From assembly GCF_001956295.1 (NCBI RefSeq), contig NZ_MRTD01000018.1, positions 1 to 64,000 of the forward strand: a DNA stretch of 64,000 nucleotides, written 5' to 3'. Every line of letters starts with the position of its first letter. Positions within the stretch are counted from its first letter, which is position 1. Positions 7,828 to 17,167 of the stretch are shown piece after piece. Both the position numbers and the translations under genes were made by a program. This DNA comes from Paenibacillus sp. FSL A5-0031 (GTDB taxonomy: Bacteria > Bacillota > Bacilli > Paenibacillales > Paenibacillaceae). Under the pieces are notes generated by a model. It made no database searches and was not told the origin of the DNA. It saw nothing but the letters and a program-made list of their open reading frames with translations.

Positions 7828-10800
7828 GTGAAAACTAGACGAAGTTTGACTGCTTTGTTGCTTGTTCCGTTCATGCTGTTCTCGTTGATATCCTCCGTGT
7901 ATGCGGAGGAGGCGGGCGGAGAAAACGCCGACTTCTACAATGTGGCTCAAGGGAAAACGTACACTTGGTCGGAACAGCCGGAGGATGCTTTCCCGGATGA
8001 CGGGACGAAGCTGACGGACGGCAATGCTGCCGATCTATCGCGTAACAGCGGCAACTGGGTGGGCCACCGCAACATGAAATCCCGATCGGTTGTATTTGAT
8101 CTAGGCGAGCAAAAGACAATCCAGGAGGTGAACGCTCGTTTCCTGCACGATTGGCCGAACAATGAAACGCTCGTACCGCTCACCGTTTCATTCTACGTGT
8201 CGGACGATGAGGTGAACTGGGGCGTATTGTCCCATAATGCGACCAAGTTGTTATGGGGCGATCAGACCGACATCGAGACGTTTACGTGGGACGGCAGCAC
8301 AGAGACTGGAGCCGTCAAGCGTGGCGATTATACCGAAGGACTCGTGTACGCTCGGTATGTGAAAGTGGTGTTCTCCATGCATCCAAGGGCATGGAGTATG
8401 ATCGACGAGGTGACGATTATCGGCGCGGACGGCTTGATCGTCGGAGCGGAGCCGGTGCAGCCTGAGCCTTACGGTCTCCAGCAGTCTGGGGATGCTACTG
8501 GCGGGATTCAGAATCTGGGCTTGCTGTATAACGGGCATTACCCGGACGGCAAAGGAACTTGGACAAAGGAACGGGTTATCCCAAATATCAGCTATGTGAA
8601 CAAGCAAGGGGAGCCTGTTGATTGGTTGTTCGACGGCGTGCTGTATCTGGGTTTGACGTCGGAGAACGGCAGAGGCTTCGGAGCGACGGAAGCGTCCGGC
8701 AAAGCCAGAAAAGAGGAATGGGAATGGTATTTGAATAAAACGTTTAACGCCGGCGGGGATATGAGCGCGTTGAACGAGGCGACGGTCGAGGTAGGCGCGA
8801 AGCTTGGAGAGCCTGACCGTAAGACGAAGGTTGTGCTGATGATTCCCGATCCGGGCGAATATCAGTCCGATTTCGGCAGCATTAACGGTGGAAATCTGAA
8901 CTTCAATCTAAGTGTGGTCGGTAATGTCGCATCGCTGGACAACCGGGCCAAAGCGATTCAGTGGTGGACCGATGAAGTCAAGTCCAGATGGTCGGCTGCG
9001 GGCTACTCGAACCTGGAGCTCGTCGGCATGTATTGGCTGGAGGAACAAATCAGCACGCATTCGACTGGCCCGGAGATGGTCAAGAAAGCGAGCGACATCG
9101 TTCATAACGCTGGCCTGAAGATGTTCTGGATTCCTCATTTTATGGCCTATAAGGCATTCATGTGGAAGGATGTCGGCATTGATGCCATCTCTCTGCAGCC
9201 GAACTATTTCTTCGAGAAACAGGATCCTTCGCGTCTTGAAGATACAGCGGATATGGCGAAACGGTACGGAATGTCGCTGGAGCTGGAGTTCGATGACCGG
9301 ATGATCAACGACGCCGTCTTCCGCGAGAGGTTCATCGATTACTTGAACAGCGGCGTGGATACAGGGCTGATGCAGCAAGGGTATAAAGCTTATTATCAAG
9401 GCAACAACGCCGTTTACAACGCGGCGAAAAGCGCGGAGCCAGCTACTCGCGTCCTCTACGATTGGCTATATCAATTCGTGAAAGGCACTTATCAGAAGCA
9501 AGACACCGCTCCGCCTGATGTTGTAGCGCTCATGAACGGGGAGCCGATCTCGGAGCATACAATCGTGCCTGATACGACACAGGCCGCTTTCACCTGGACT
9601 ATCCCGGGAGATGACGGCAGCGGGATCGTTAAAGTAACGGCCAAGTATGACGGCAAGCCTTATACGGAAGGAACTGTTGTAGATCTGATGGGCAAGCCGG
9701 GCAAGCATGTGCTGGAGCTGACGGTGGCGGCCGCCAAATCCAAGACGGTTAAATTCGTAATAGAAGCACGTTTGGGCGCTAAAGGTCTATTGGCTCTTGT
9801 TGATAAATACGCGGTCAACAAGCAGCTTAGCAATGCCGATACGATCCGCGCTATGCGGAACGCCCTGATCATGATGGAGCGTACACAAGAGAGCGATCCT
9901 GAGCAAGCCATAGGCTATTTGCTGGCATTCAATGCGAAGCTGGAAGGGGCTAAAGGCCTTGAATTTGTAACGGAAGGCGCTTATACGGCGCTGAAGGAAG
10001 GCGTGTATTACGAGATCGGCAGCATCGCGCAAGACAAAGAAGCAGAGGCATCCTCGACGGAAGCCGCAGGTCTGGAGCCTTCGAAAGCGCTGGATGGCGC
10101 AACGGGCACGCGCTGGGCGAGCGAAGTGCGCGATACCGCTTGGTTCCAGATCGATCTGGACAGCAAGCAAACCTTCAATACGATCCGCATCGATTGGGAA
10201 TATGCGCGCGCGGACCAATACCGTCTGAGCGTCTCGGATGATAAGCAGACGTGGGAGCCTTTGAAAGTCGGCAACAATGGTGTGGTTAAAGCGTCCGACG
10301 GCAAGAATACGCTGGTATTCCCGGCAACGACGGCAAGATACATCAAGTTTGAGGGACTGAATCGGGCAACGTTCTACGGTTATTCTTTCTATGAATTCGG
10401 CGTGTACGATCTTGCCCAGCAGCAAGTGCTGAAATCATTGGACGGCATACAAGCCGCAGTGGACGCCTCCACGAAGAAAGTCACGATCGACGGGTTGGTC
10501 ATGAACGGCAAGAAAGAACATTTGTATGTCAAAGTGCTTGACCCAAAAGGCAACATTCAATATACCGGTCAGACGGGCACTGAGGATGACGGAAGCTTCC
10601 GCATCGCCTTTACGTTGACCGGAGAAGAGCAAGGACTGTATATGGTCGAGCTTGAAACGGATAACATGACGACTGCAGAGCAGGCAGTCTTCGAATATCG
10701 CAAGCCGCCTTCCACTGGCGGAGGCAATGGAGGCAGCATTGGAGGCGGTCCGGCGCAAGATCCGTATACGTTGCAAGCGGACGGTTCAGTCAAAGCCGTG

Positions 10801-11961
10801 TTTGTCCCGACATTGAAAGGCAATCAGGCTGCGGCTTCGGTCAGAGAAGCGGATCTGAATGCCGCGATTCGTAAGGCAACAGCCGACAGCAACGGCAACA
10901 AGCATATTCGTCTTGAATTGAAGCCGTCGAACGCGGCTGGCAGCTATGTTTTGGAGCTTCCGGCAGCTAATCTGACGAACCAGTCTAATCTGATTCTGCA
11001 TATCTCCACGCCGCATGCCCAGCTTGCTTTGACTGGCGACATGCTGGCTGGAGTCAAGGTGAATGCCGGAAAGCTGCTCGTTATCGTAAGCGACCATGCA
11101 GGCGAGTATCGCGGCAACGAAGCGGCTGGCCGGATCGGCAACAGGCCAATCGTGGAAATTGCATTGCAACTGGACGGTAAAGCTCTGTCTTGGAACAATG
11201 CGAAGGCACCGATTTCCATTGCGATTCCATATTCGCTTCAAGCGGGAGAGCAAGCAGCTGATCTGCAAGCTTTTAAGCTGACGGGCAACAGCGCGGCGGC
11301 AATTGATGGCGCGTCTTATGACAAAGACAAGAGCGTACTGCGATTCTCCATCGACCAAGTCGGCGTCTTTGCTGCCGGCGGCAAGAAACCGGCTGCGTTC
11401 ACTGACCTTGGCAAGCATGAATGGGCGCGCGAGGCGATCGAGAAGCTTGCTGAAAAAGGCATCGTCAAAGGCACTTCGATCGAAAATGGCACTTTCAGCC
11501 CCGCAAATCAAGTAACGCGAGCTGATTTTATCCTGATGCTGGTGAACATGCTTGCCCTGCGCGCCGAGATTACCTCGACGTTCGCCGATGTGAAGCCGAA
11601 TGATTATTACTACGATGCGGTGTCTATCGCCATGCAATTGGGAATCGTTTCGGGAGTGAACGAAGTTAACTTTGGTCCTCGTGACTCAATCAGCCGCCAG
11701 GACACTATGGTTATGCTGACCCGAGCGCTGCAAACGACGGGGGCAATCAAGCCGTCCGCATCCGGTTCAACACTTGAGGGCTTCCGTGATGCGAGCCAGA
11801 TTGCGCCATATGCTGCGGACAGCGTGGCAACGATGCTCGAGCATGGGCTGGTTACGGGCTCCAACGGCTATATGAAGCCGAAGAGTACGACCAGCAGAGC
11901 GGAAGCAGCGACGTTCTTGTATCGCGTTCTTCAATTAATCGAGGGGCAGCAGCAGGAGTAG
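7828..11961 (+). CDS. SLH-anchored DUF4855 protein with discoidin domains
   Basis: A 1,377-residue secreted protein. Visible order: signal peptide (1-27), discoidin-like domain (about 37-200), DUF4855 domain (about 211-555; DWLFDGVLYLGL, MIPDP, YWLEEQ, FWIPH), an OmpL47/Ig-like domain (558-650), FIMAH-like helical domain (about 650-725), second discoidin (733-870), a beta-domain (about 880-960), Gly-rich linker, a pre-SLH module (about 980-1185) and three SLH repeats (about 1190-1375). DUF4855 resembles TIM-barrel hydrolases, with acidic residues at strand ends (for example MYWLEEQ and LELEFDD), but I know no established reaction. The GTG start has only a weak purine-rich site upstream. Co-transcription with the GH20 gene implies action on the same glycan. 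The pre-SLH module recurs in the GH95 protein of this window. Confidence 0.88.
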   Translation: MKTRRSLTALLLVPFMLFSLISSVYAEEAGGENADFYNVAQGKTYTWSEQPEDAFPDDGTKLTDGNAADLSRNSGNWVGHRNMKSRSVVFDLGEQKTIQEVNARFLHDWPNNETLVPLTVSFYVSDDEVNWGVLSHNATKLLWGDQTDIETFTWDGSTETGAVKRGDYTEGLVYARYVKVVFSMHPRAWSMIDEVTIIGADGLIVGAEPVQPEPYGLQQSGDATGGIQNLGLLYNGHYPDGKGTWTKERVIPNISYVNKQGEPVDWLFDGVLYLGLTSENGRGFGATEASGKARKEEWEWYLNKTFNAGGDMSALNEATVEVGAKLGEPDRKTKVVLMIPDPGEYQSDFGSINGGNLNFNLSVVGNVASLDNRAKAIQWWTDEVKSRWSAAGYSNLELVGMYWLEEQISTHSTGPEMVKKASDIVHNAGLKMFWIPHFMAYKAFMWKDVGIDAISLQPNYFFEKQDPSRLEDTADMAKRYGMSLELEFDDRMINDAVFRERFIDYLNSGVDTGLMQQGYKAYYQGNNAVYNAAKSAEPATRVLYDWLYQFVKGTYQKQDTAPPDVVALMNGEPISEHTIVPDTTQAAFTWTIPGDDGSGIVKVTAKYDGKPYTEGTVVDLMGKPGKHVLELTVAAAKSKTVKFVIEARLGAKGLLALVDKYAVNKQLSNADTIRAMRNALIMMERTQESDPEQAIGYLLAFNAKLEGAKGLEFVTEGAYTALKEGVYYEIGSIAQDKEAEASSTEAAGLEPSKALDGATGTRWASEVRDTAWFQIDLDSKQTFNTIRIDWEYARADQYRLSVSDDKQTWEPLKVGNNGVVKASDGKNTLVFPATTARYIKFEGLNRATFYGYSFYEFGVYDLAQQQVLKSLDGIQAAVDASTKKVTIDGLVMNGKKEHLYVKVLDPKGNIQYTGQTGTEDDGSFRIAFTLTGEEQGLYMVELETDNMTTAEQAVFEYRKPPSTGGGNGGSIGGGPAQDPYTLQADGSVKAVFVPTLKGNQAAASVREADLNAAIRKATADSNGNKHIRLELKPSNAAGSYVLELPAANLTNQSNLILHISTPHAQLALTGDMLAGVKVNAGKLLVIVSDHAGEYRGNEAAGRIGNRPIVEIALQLDGKALSWNNAKAPISIAIPYSLQAGEQAADLQAFKLTGNSAAAIDGASYDKDKSVLRFSIDQVGVFAAGGKKPAAFTDLGKHEWAREAIEKLAEKGIVKGTSIENGTFSPANQVTRADFILMLVNMLALRAEITSTFADVKPNDYYYDAVSIAMQLGIVSGVNEVNFGPRDSISRQDTMVMLTRALQTTGAIKPSASGSTLEGFRDASQIAPYAADSVATMLEHGLVTGSNGYMKPKSTTSRAEAATFLYRVLQLIEGQQQE

Positions 11962-11982
11962 ACGCGGGAACAATTGATTTAA

Positions 11983-12027
11983 GCACATTCCGATTAGCGC
12001 GGCAACGCGCCCGGGATGTGCTTTTTT
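11983..12027 (+). terminator. Intrinsic terminator of the GH20/DUF4855 operon
   Basis: GCACATTCC pairs with GGGATGTGC (one mismatch), enclosing an inner GCGCG/CGCGC hairpin with a GCAA tetraloop, then TTTTTT. Confidence 0.8.
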
Positions 12028-12135
12028 GACGATACAGAATAAACTTCCTGAATGGACAGATGAAGCCGGTAAGCCGTCCCGATGCGCCCTTCCGCGACAA
12101 GCCACTCGGCGGCAAGCTAAGCGAAGTCGTAGCTG

Positions 12136-12208
12136 CTAGGCTCCACCAATAAAATAGAAAACCACGTCCTCTGGACGTGGTTTTCTATTTTATTGGTGGT
12201 TAGCCTAG
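12136..12208. terminator. Long palindrome, bidirectional terminator between convergent genes
   Basis: A perfect 27-bp stem (12143-12169 with 12173-12199), a 3-nt TCT loop and an outer 7-bp CTAGGCT/AGCCTAG pair separated by a 2-nt bulge. A-rich and T-rich stretches on both arms allow termination in both directions. It separates the plus-strand SLH operon from the minus-strand GH20/symporter operon. Confidence 0.8.
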
Positions 12209-12239
12209 TCCATTAGCATGTTTCCTTCAAGCGGGCACC

Positions 12240-13565
12240 CTATGCTTTAAGGTCCGCTACAATCTCGGCATACTTCTTTTCAGATAGATCATAGAACGAA
12301 ATGATAACTATACTGAGCACAATCCCCATTGCCGGAATGATTGACATCATCAAATTTATCCCAGTCAAAGCAGTATCCGATTGCGTCACGTTCGGTGAAT
12401 AATCAAAGAGAGTTAATCCATATCCCGCCACGGCTCCGGCAATCGCTGTACCTATCTTTCCATTGAACGTGCCTACAGCCGTAACAATACTTTCTGATCT
12501 CTTCCCTGTTTTCCACTGGGCATATTCGATCGTATCCGCTTGCATGGAAGCGGCAAGAACGATACTAAAACCAACGCCGAACATACTGATTGCATTCATT
12601 GCAAACAAGAACAAGATTTGATCCGATTGTCCGAAGAAAAACAATACATTTGCGGTTATACAGATTATGCCACCAGCAATAAACGTTTTCTTCTTACCAA
12701 ATTTAGCGGATATTCTCGGCATGATTCCTATTGCAAGAAGCATAAACAACATACTGCTCAACGAAAAAGCAGTAAAGAGCCCTTCATTCCCGAGATTGTA
12801 TCTTACATAATATAGAGTAACCGTCTGCTTCAATATCAATGAGGTCCCGGTAAATAAACCAGCAAGAGTAAGGATGAGCAGAGGTTTGTTTTTCAACACA
12901 ACATTCAGACTTGCCTTTAGCGATTCATGCTCGGGTTTGACTTCATAAATATGTTCTTTCGTATTACGGAACAAGATGATGGTGAACAAAATACAGAGAG
13001 CAGCAAATATAACAGCCGTCCAAAAGTATCCCTTACTGGCATTCCCATTCCCAATAGCATTTATTATAGGTAGAGAAGCGCCACCAGCGACTACACCACC
13101 GATAATGCCAAGCATCTTCGCTATAGCAATTACTTTGGTGCGTTCTATGGGATCACTCGTCATGGCAGGCGCCAGTGACCAGAAAGGAACGTCGAACAAG
13201 GCATATGCCGTATTCCACAGCGCATACGTAATGATTACATAGGTAATTTTCATAGCAGGACTAAAATCTGGTGCATATAAACACAGAACGGTCAATATCG
13301 AGACTAGAATTCCTCCCGCTAAAATAAAAGGTCTGAATTTACCCCAACGCGTGTGAATTCGATCAACGATCACAGCAATGACCGGATCCAGTAATGCATC
13401 CCAAATTCTTACTAAGAGAAATAAGGTACCAACAAACACCGCGCTAATTCCAAGTACATCGGTATAAAATACCATGAGTAAAAATGTCATTAGTCCATAA
13501 ACTAAGTTTTGTCCCATGGCCCCTACACCGTAGGACCATTTCTCTTTCGCACTCACTTGATGCAT
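12240..13565 (-). CDS. GPH-family (MFS) sugar:cation symporter
   Basis: A 441-residue membrane protein with about 12 hydrophobic segments. The opening KWSYGVGAMGQNLVYGLM and the loop DPVIAVIVDRIHTRWGKFRP (residues about 60-80) are hallmarks of the glycoside-pentoside-hexuronide symporters (melibiose/xyloside type); RWGKFRP is the family's loop 2-3 signature. Length fits the family (430-480). The gene lies 18 bp downstream of the intracellular GH20 gene on the same strand and so is almost certainly co-transcribed with it. This implies that the substrate is a HexNAc-containing oligosaccharide or glycoside, imported with H+ or Na+ and cleaved inside. The start is supported by AGGGAGAG upstream. 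Exact substrate cannot be read from the sequence. Confidence 0.88.
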   Translation of the reverse strand: MHQVSAKEKWSYGVGAMGQNLVYGLMTFLLMVFYTDVLGISAVFVGTLFLLVRIWDALLDPVIAVIVDRIHTRWGKFRPFILAGGILVSILTVLCLYAPDFSPAMKITYVIITYALWNTAYALFDVPFWSLAPAMTSDPIERTKVIAIAKMLGIIGGVVAGGASLPIINAIGNGNASKGYFWTAVIFAALCILFTIILFRNTKEHIYEVKPEHESLKASLNVVLKNKPLLILTLAGLFTGTSLILKQTVTLYYVRYNLGNEGLFTAFSLSSMLFMLLAIGIMPRISAKFGKKKTFIAGGIICITANVLFFFGQSDQILFLFAMNAISMFGVGFSIVLAASMQADTIEYAQWKTGKRSESIVTAVGTFNGKIGTAIAGAVAGYGLTLFDYSPNVTQSDTALTGINLMMSIIPAMGIVLSIVIISFYDLSEKKYAEIVADLKA

Positions 13566-13583
13566 GACACTCTCTCCCTATTT

Positions 13584-15548
13584 TTAAATGGACTTTAACT
13601 CTTTAAGCTTCATCTCGTATTGTTTTTTGAGAGTGTTAAATTGTTGTATGCTTCGATCCATGCCGCCAATCCGATTTCTTTTCAACCATACGGCAATGTA
13701 ACGGCCGCTGAATGTTGTAATTGAATCAATCAATCTAGTAACTCTTTCTTGGCTCCATTTCTCACTCTCGTTTTGCTCCAGCAAAATAAACTCAAAGAGG
13801 TCAATACCATGCTGAAGAAGACGAATCGTAAGTGAGAACTCTTCACGAATTAGCTGATTATCCGCGCACTTCATATCACTTTCTTTAAGCTTGTTCTCCA
13901 TTTCACCCAGAAAATACCTCATCTCTTCATATTGGTAATTCCTCATAAAATCAATAGTCTCATTTTTAGGTAATTTAGCCATTGAATAGACAATTGTCTC
14001 GAAGAGAGAATTTAGTTTATGATTTAGCACTTCGCTTGAACTCAATCCGCCCATTGGAGACAATAGAATGAACGTGCCCGTCATATTCAGCATCGGGAAA
14101 TTCTCGTATAGGTAGTAGTTCCCAAGCTCAAATACAAAGCTACCCATAACCTTGTTAGCATCTTCAAAAACGAATTGGTTTAAATAGTTCGCAGTATCTG
14201 CTTCAGCCGTTGCGATAGAATCTACATTCCAACTCAAGCTAGCGCTATAAACGTAACTTGCATAGCTGATGGGAGTGTACTGCCAATGTCCCATATCCCC
14301 CCAGTCGGTCACAATGAGGCCTTTTGCATCGTATTTTTTGCCGTTAATCGCAGCATCAGCAATATTGCCGAGCATGTTATCCGTCCGGCCTGCAATAGAA
14401 CTCCAACTGCTTGTGCCTGGGCAGACCATATAAGGCTGACCGAATTCCATCAACGTCTTGCAGTTAATCTCGAAAGAATTGACATTTTCATACATCCAAT
14501 CCAACACAACGCAATCTTTAGGCAGATCTGTGATCATTTCAGGATGCTTGAGAATAGTATCCCCCCAGAAAAGAGGCTTCTTCCCATGTTTTTGTACGAT
14601 TTGTATGACTTTATTCAGAAATTCCAGGTAAAGATCGCAGGTATTTGATTCCGTATCTGCTTCACGGCTTTTACCTTTTCCCAGCTCAAACGGTTCATCA
14701 AAGTTGATATTAACAAACGGTGAAGAATAATTCGGAAGCAGCTCATTAAGCATGTTCTCGACTAATTCCAGCGACTTGGGATCTTTGACGTTCAAGGTAG
14801 AAGCCGGAAATGTGAGGCCAGGTCCAAGCTCGAAGCCATCCGGGCATTCGGCCATTTCATTGAACCGCCCTTTATCAAGCCATTGTGTCATATGCCCCAA
14901 ACAGTTCTGATTCGGAACGAAATCAATAAACTGTTCAGCGGCGTATCGATCCAATGCTTGAATTTCAGCTGCTGTCAGTGGCGTTTCGTCTGGGAAGAAA
15001 CTTTTGTAGCGCTTGTACTCGAAGCAGTAGCCTTCCATATAAAGCTGCAGGTGATTCATTTTGAGATCGGCCATCAGATCGATAAGCTTATACAGAGAAT
15101 GCATGGAGGGGATTTTGTCTCGCCCAATATCCAGCATCAAGCCTCTTACTTTCAAATCCGGCACATCCTCAATCTTCACATAAGGTATCGCTGCCCCACA
15201 CTGATTGTAAATCTGCTTCAAAGTAGTCAGCGCATAGCTCAGGCCAGCCAGATCCGCATATTGAATCGCAACACCTGTCTCTTGAACCGAAAGGTAATAT
15301 CCTTGCTCATCGATCGTATCATTATATACAAATGAAAATGCTGCCTCGTGTTCTTGATTCTGGTCTACTACTGCGCATGACTTTCCTGCGATTTCGAGTA
15401 ACCGATGCTTAATCATAGCCTCGCTCTTTTCAGGCAACGGAGATGAACGGAGTCGAACGAACAACTGATCCGGTTTCAGCCATTGCCCCGATTCTGGAAC
15501 TACATGCTGAGGTACGGGAAACAGGAATAAACTATAAGTGTTTACCAA
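13584..15548 (-). CDS. Intracellular GH20-family beta-hexosaminidase
   Basis: About 654 residues, no signal peptide, predicted to act in the cytoplasm on sugars brought in by the adjacent symporter. Visible parts: an N-terminal GH20b-like domain (about 5-135, including GYYLSVQETGVAIQYAD and GLSYALTTLKQI) and a GH20 barrel starting at VRGLMLDIGRDKIPS. The likely catalytic Asp-Glu pair lies in NINFDEPFELGKGKS, a variant of the usual GGDE motif. The C-terminal 150 residues are helical. I chose a TTG start because AAAGGGG lies 8 nt upstream; in-frame ATG codons at 15566 and 15581 would add residues but lack a ribosome site. It is first in a two-gene operon, divergent from an AraC regulator. The exact linkage cut could differ from classic hexosaminidases. 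Confidence 0.85.
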   Translation of the reverse strand: MVNTYSLFLFPVPQHVVPESGQWLKPDQLFVRLRSSPLPEKSEAMIKHRLLEIAGKSCAVVDQNQEHEAAFSFVYNDTIDEQGYYLSVQETGVAIQYADLAGLSYALTTLKQIYNQCGAAIPYVKIEDVPDLKVRGLMLDIGRDKIPSMHSLYKLIDLMADLKMNHLQLYMEGYCFEYKRYKSFFPDETPLTAAEIQALDRYAAEQFIDFVPNQNCLGHMTQWLDKGRFNEMAECPDGFELGPGLTFPASTLNVKDPKSLELVENMLNELLPNYSSPFVNINFDEPFELGKGKSREADTESNTCDLYLEFLNKVIQIVQKHGKKPLFWGDTILKHPEMITDLPKDCVVLDWMYENVNSFEINCKTLMEFGQPYMVCPGTSSWSSIAGRTDNMLGNIADAAINGKKYDAKGLIVTDWGDMGHWQYTPISYASYVYSASLSWNVDSIATAEADTANYLNQFVFEDANKVMGSFVFELGNYYLYENFPMLNMTGTFILLSPMGGLSSSEVLNHKLNSLFETIVYSMAKLPKNETIDFMRNYQYEEMRYFLGEMENKLKESDMKCADNQLIREEFSLTIRLLQHGIDLFEFILLEQNESEKWSQERVTRLIDSITTFSGRYIAVWLKRNRIGGMDRSIQQFNTLKKQYEMKLKELKSI

Positions 15549-15566
15549 ATTTGAAACCCCTTTCAT

Positions 15567-15636
15567 TTTTAGATAAAACAAAGTATACTATCATCGAAAT
15601 GATAACTTGGATAATTTCTTTGAGTTTTAGATAAAA
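15567..15636. promoter_or_regulatory. Twin palindromic operator candidate in divergent promoter
   Basis: The 12-mer TTTTAGATAAAA, palindromic around a 2-nt centre, occurs twice in the same orientation (15567-15578 and 15625-15636), 58 bp apart, once close to each gene start. A minus-strand TATACT box (about 15583-15588) is a plausible -10 for the GH20 operon. The AraC protein encoded alongside is the obvious candidate binder. Confidence 0.5.
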
Positions 15637-15654
15637 ATATTGGGGTGTTTAAGA

Positions 15655-16866
15655 ATGATTGAAAAAAATCAAATAGATATCCGTTTGTTAGAGGAAAAAG
15701 CTAGTAGCTTTCATTTGATTTCCGGGGAAGGCATTACAGGTGTGGACCTGGAGCTTAATATCTATTTCTCTTACATGGATTCCAAGACATCATCCAAACT
15801 TGACGACCAGAGGGCACTCACAGATCTCTTGGCATGGATAAAGAATAACCAGAATGAAATGCTGGAGACAAATCACTCCTATATTTTATTTCTTTCATCC
15901 TATTCATGGATGTTTTATGTCCAACTGTTAAAAAATACTGGCCAATATATCATCTTAGGTCCAATTCAAGAACTCCCAGGTACGGAGAAAACTCAACATT
16001 TGATTCGGTTATGCTCCTGGCTGTTTCAATCGAATGATACATTTTCCATGCCTCAGCCAACAACATATACGATTCCATATGAAAGGGAGCTTCCTGCATC
16101 GCCCGATGTGTCCCTTCTCCAGATTTACTATGAGCAGGAATTTATCCACTTTCCTCTGGAGAAAGGCATGTATTTGAAAGCAAAAATGTTAGCGGGAGAT
16201 ATCAAGGCTATTCAGGACTTTTTCGATTCGTATAAGAATATTAAATCTGAACTTGTCTACGACCATATTGAGCTTGCTAAAGGCGACTTAGTCCGATCGA
16301 CTAAAAATCATTTTATTGCTCTTTGCGCGGTCGCATCTACTATCGCCATGGAAGCTGGAACCGATGATGAATACGCTAGAACGATCGCCGATAAGTACAT
16401 CCTTCAAGTTGAGAATATGCATTCAAGGGTCGAGATTATTAAACTAATAAGAGAGGTGTTTTTGAAGTTTACAGCCATAATTAATGAATATTCTAATCCT
16501 AATTATTCAGCTCTGGTCAAAAGCACGATTCAATATATGAATACTCACTTCTTTGAAAAAATTACTTTGAATGAAGTAGCAACAAAACTAGAAAAAAACC
16601 CTTCTTATATATCGGATAAAGTGAATAAAGAAACCGGGCAGTCGTTCAATGCAAATCTAAATCAAATACGGATCAAGGAGAGCAAGCAATTATTGACTCA
16701 GACACAAAAATCCGTTAATGATATTGCGATCGCAGTAGGGTTTGAATATCAGAATTATTTTGCTAAAGTGTTTAAGAAAATAGTCGGGGTCACGCCTGTC
16801 CAATATCGTAATAAAAGGTCGATAGGCGTAGAGGTTCCGGAAGCTTCATCAATGAAAAGCAAGTAA
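15655..16866 (+). CDS. AraC-family transcriptional regulator
   Basis: A 403-residue protein with a C-terminal AraC double helix-turn-helix domain (about 300-395): ITLNEVATKLEKNPSYISD is the first HTH, and SVNDIAIAVGFEYQNYFAKV followed by KKIVGVTPVQYR the second. The N-terminal 290 residues have no clear cupin or response-regulator fold and resemble the uncharacterised sensing domain of Paenibacillus AraC proteins found beside glycan genes. ATG at 15655 is preferred (GGGGTG 7 nt upstream) over a TTG 15 bases earlier. It is transcribed divergently from the GH20/symporter operon and probably activates it in response to an imported sugar. Confidence 0.88.
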   Translation: MIEKNQIDIRLLEEKASSFHLISGEGITGVDLELNIYFSYMDSKTSSKLDDQRALTDLLAWIKNNQNEMLETNHSYILFLSSYSWMFYVQLLKNTGQYIILGPIQELPGTEKTQHLIRLCSWLFQSNDTFSMPQPTTYTIPYERELPASPDVSLLQIYYEQEFIHFPLEKGMYLKAKMLAGDIKAIQDFFDSYKNIKSELVYDHIELAKGDLVRSTKNHFIALCAVASTIAMEAGTDDEYARTIADKYILQVENMHSRVEIIKLIREVFLKFTAIINEYSNPNYSALVKSTIQYMNTHFFEKITLNEVATKLEKNPSYISDKVNKETGQSFNANLNQIRIKESKQLLTQTQKSVNDIAIAVGFEYQNYFAKVFKKIVGVTPVQYRNKRSIGVEVPEASSMKSK

Positions 16867-17167
16867 CTAATATGTTTGAAATAATGAAACGTCTTTCGCA
16901 ATCAAACCAAGAACTTCTGGGTTAAATATGAATACGTACAAACTTGCGTCGAAACCAATTGGCCTACGAACATGCGCTGAACATCTCCCATGACCAGACC
17001 CTACAAGATAGACGAGTAAATGAGGCTTTTATCGTTTGAAATTCAAGCAAGAAGGAGTATGGGGAATTAAGCTCAAATTGGCGAAATCCTTATTGGACTG
17101 TCAGATGTAAAGCGAAGTGCAGCGAAAAATGCGCTCAGGCCGTCTAATAGGTGGAGGTGATGATTCA
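16867..17167 (+). other. Intergenic region upstream of the sigma factor gene
   Basis: No gene or clear terminator is seen. CGTCTA at 17141-17146 resembles an ECF-type -10 element but sits too close to the ribosome site and lacks a convincing -35, so I make no promoter call. Confidence 0.3.

Noticed and set aside
12028..12146. Short open frame reading MKPVSRPDAPFRDKPLGGKL and ending at TAA
   Set aside because: No ribosome site, only about 30 codons, and it ends inside the palindrome; possibly a gene remnant but unsupported.
12106..12150. TAGGCTCCACCA as a further tmRNA-like 3' end
   Set aside because: It is part of the long palindrome arm, has no T-arm-like hairpin before it, and the preceding bases can be read as a coding-like remnant.
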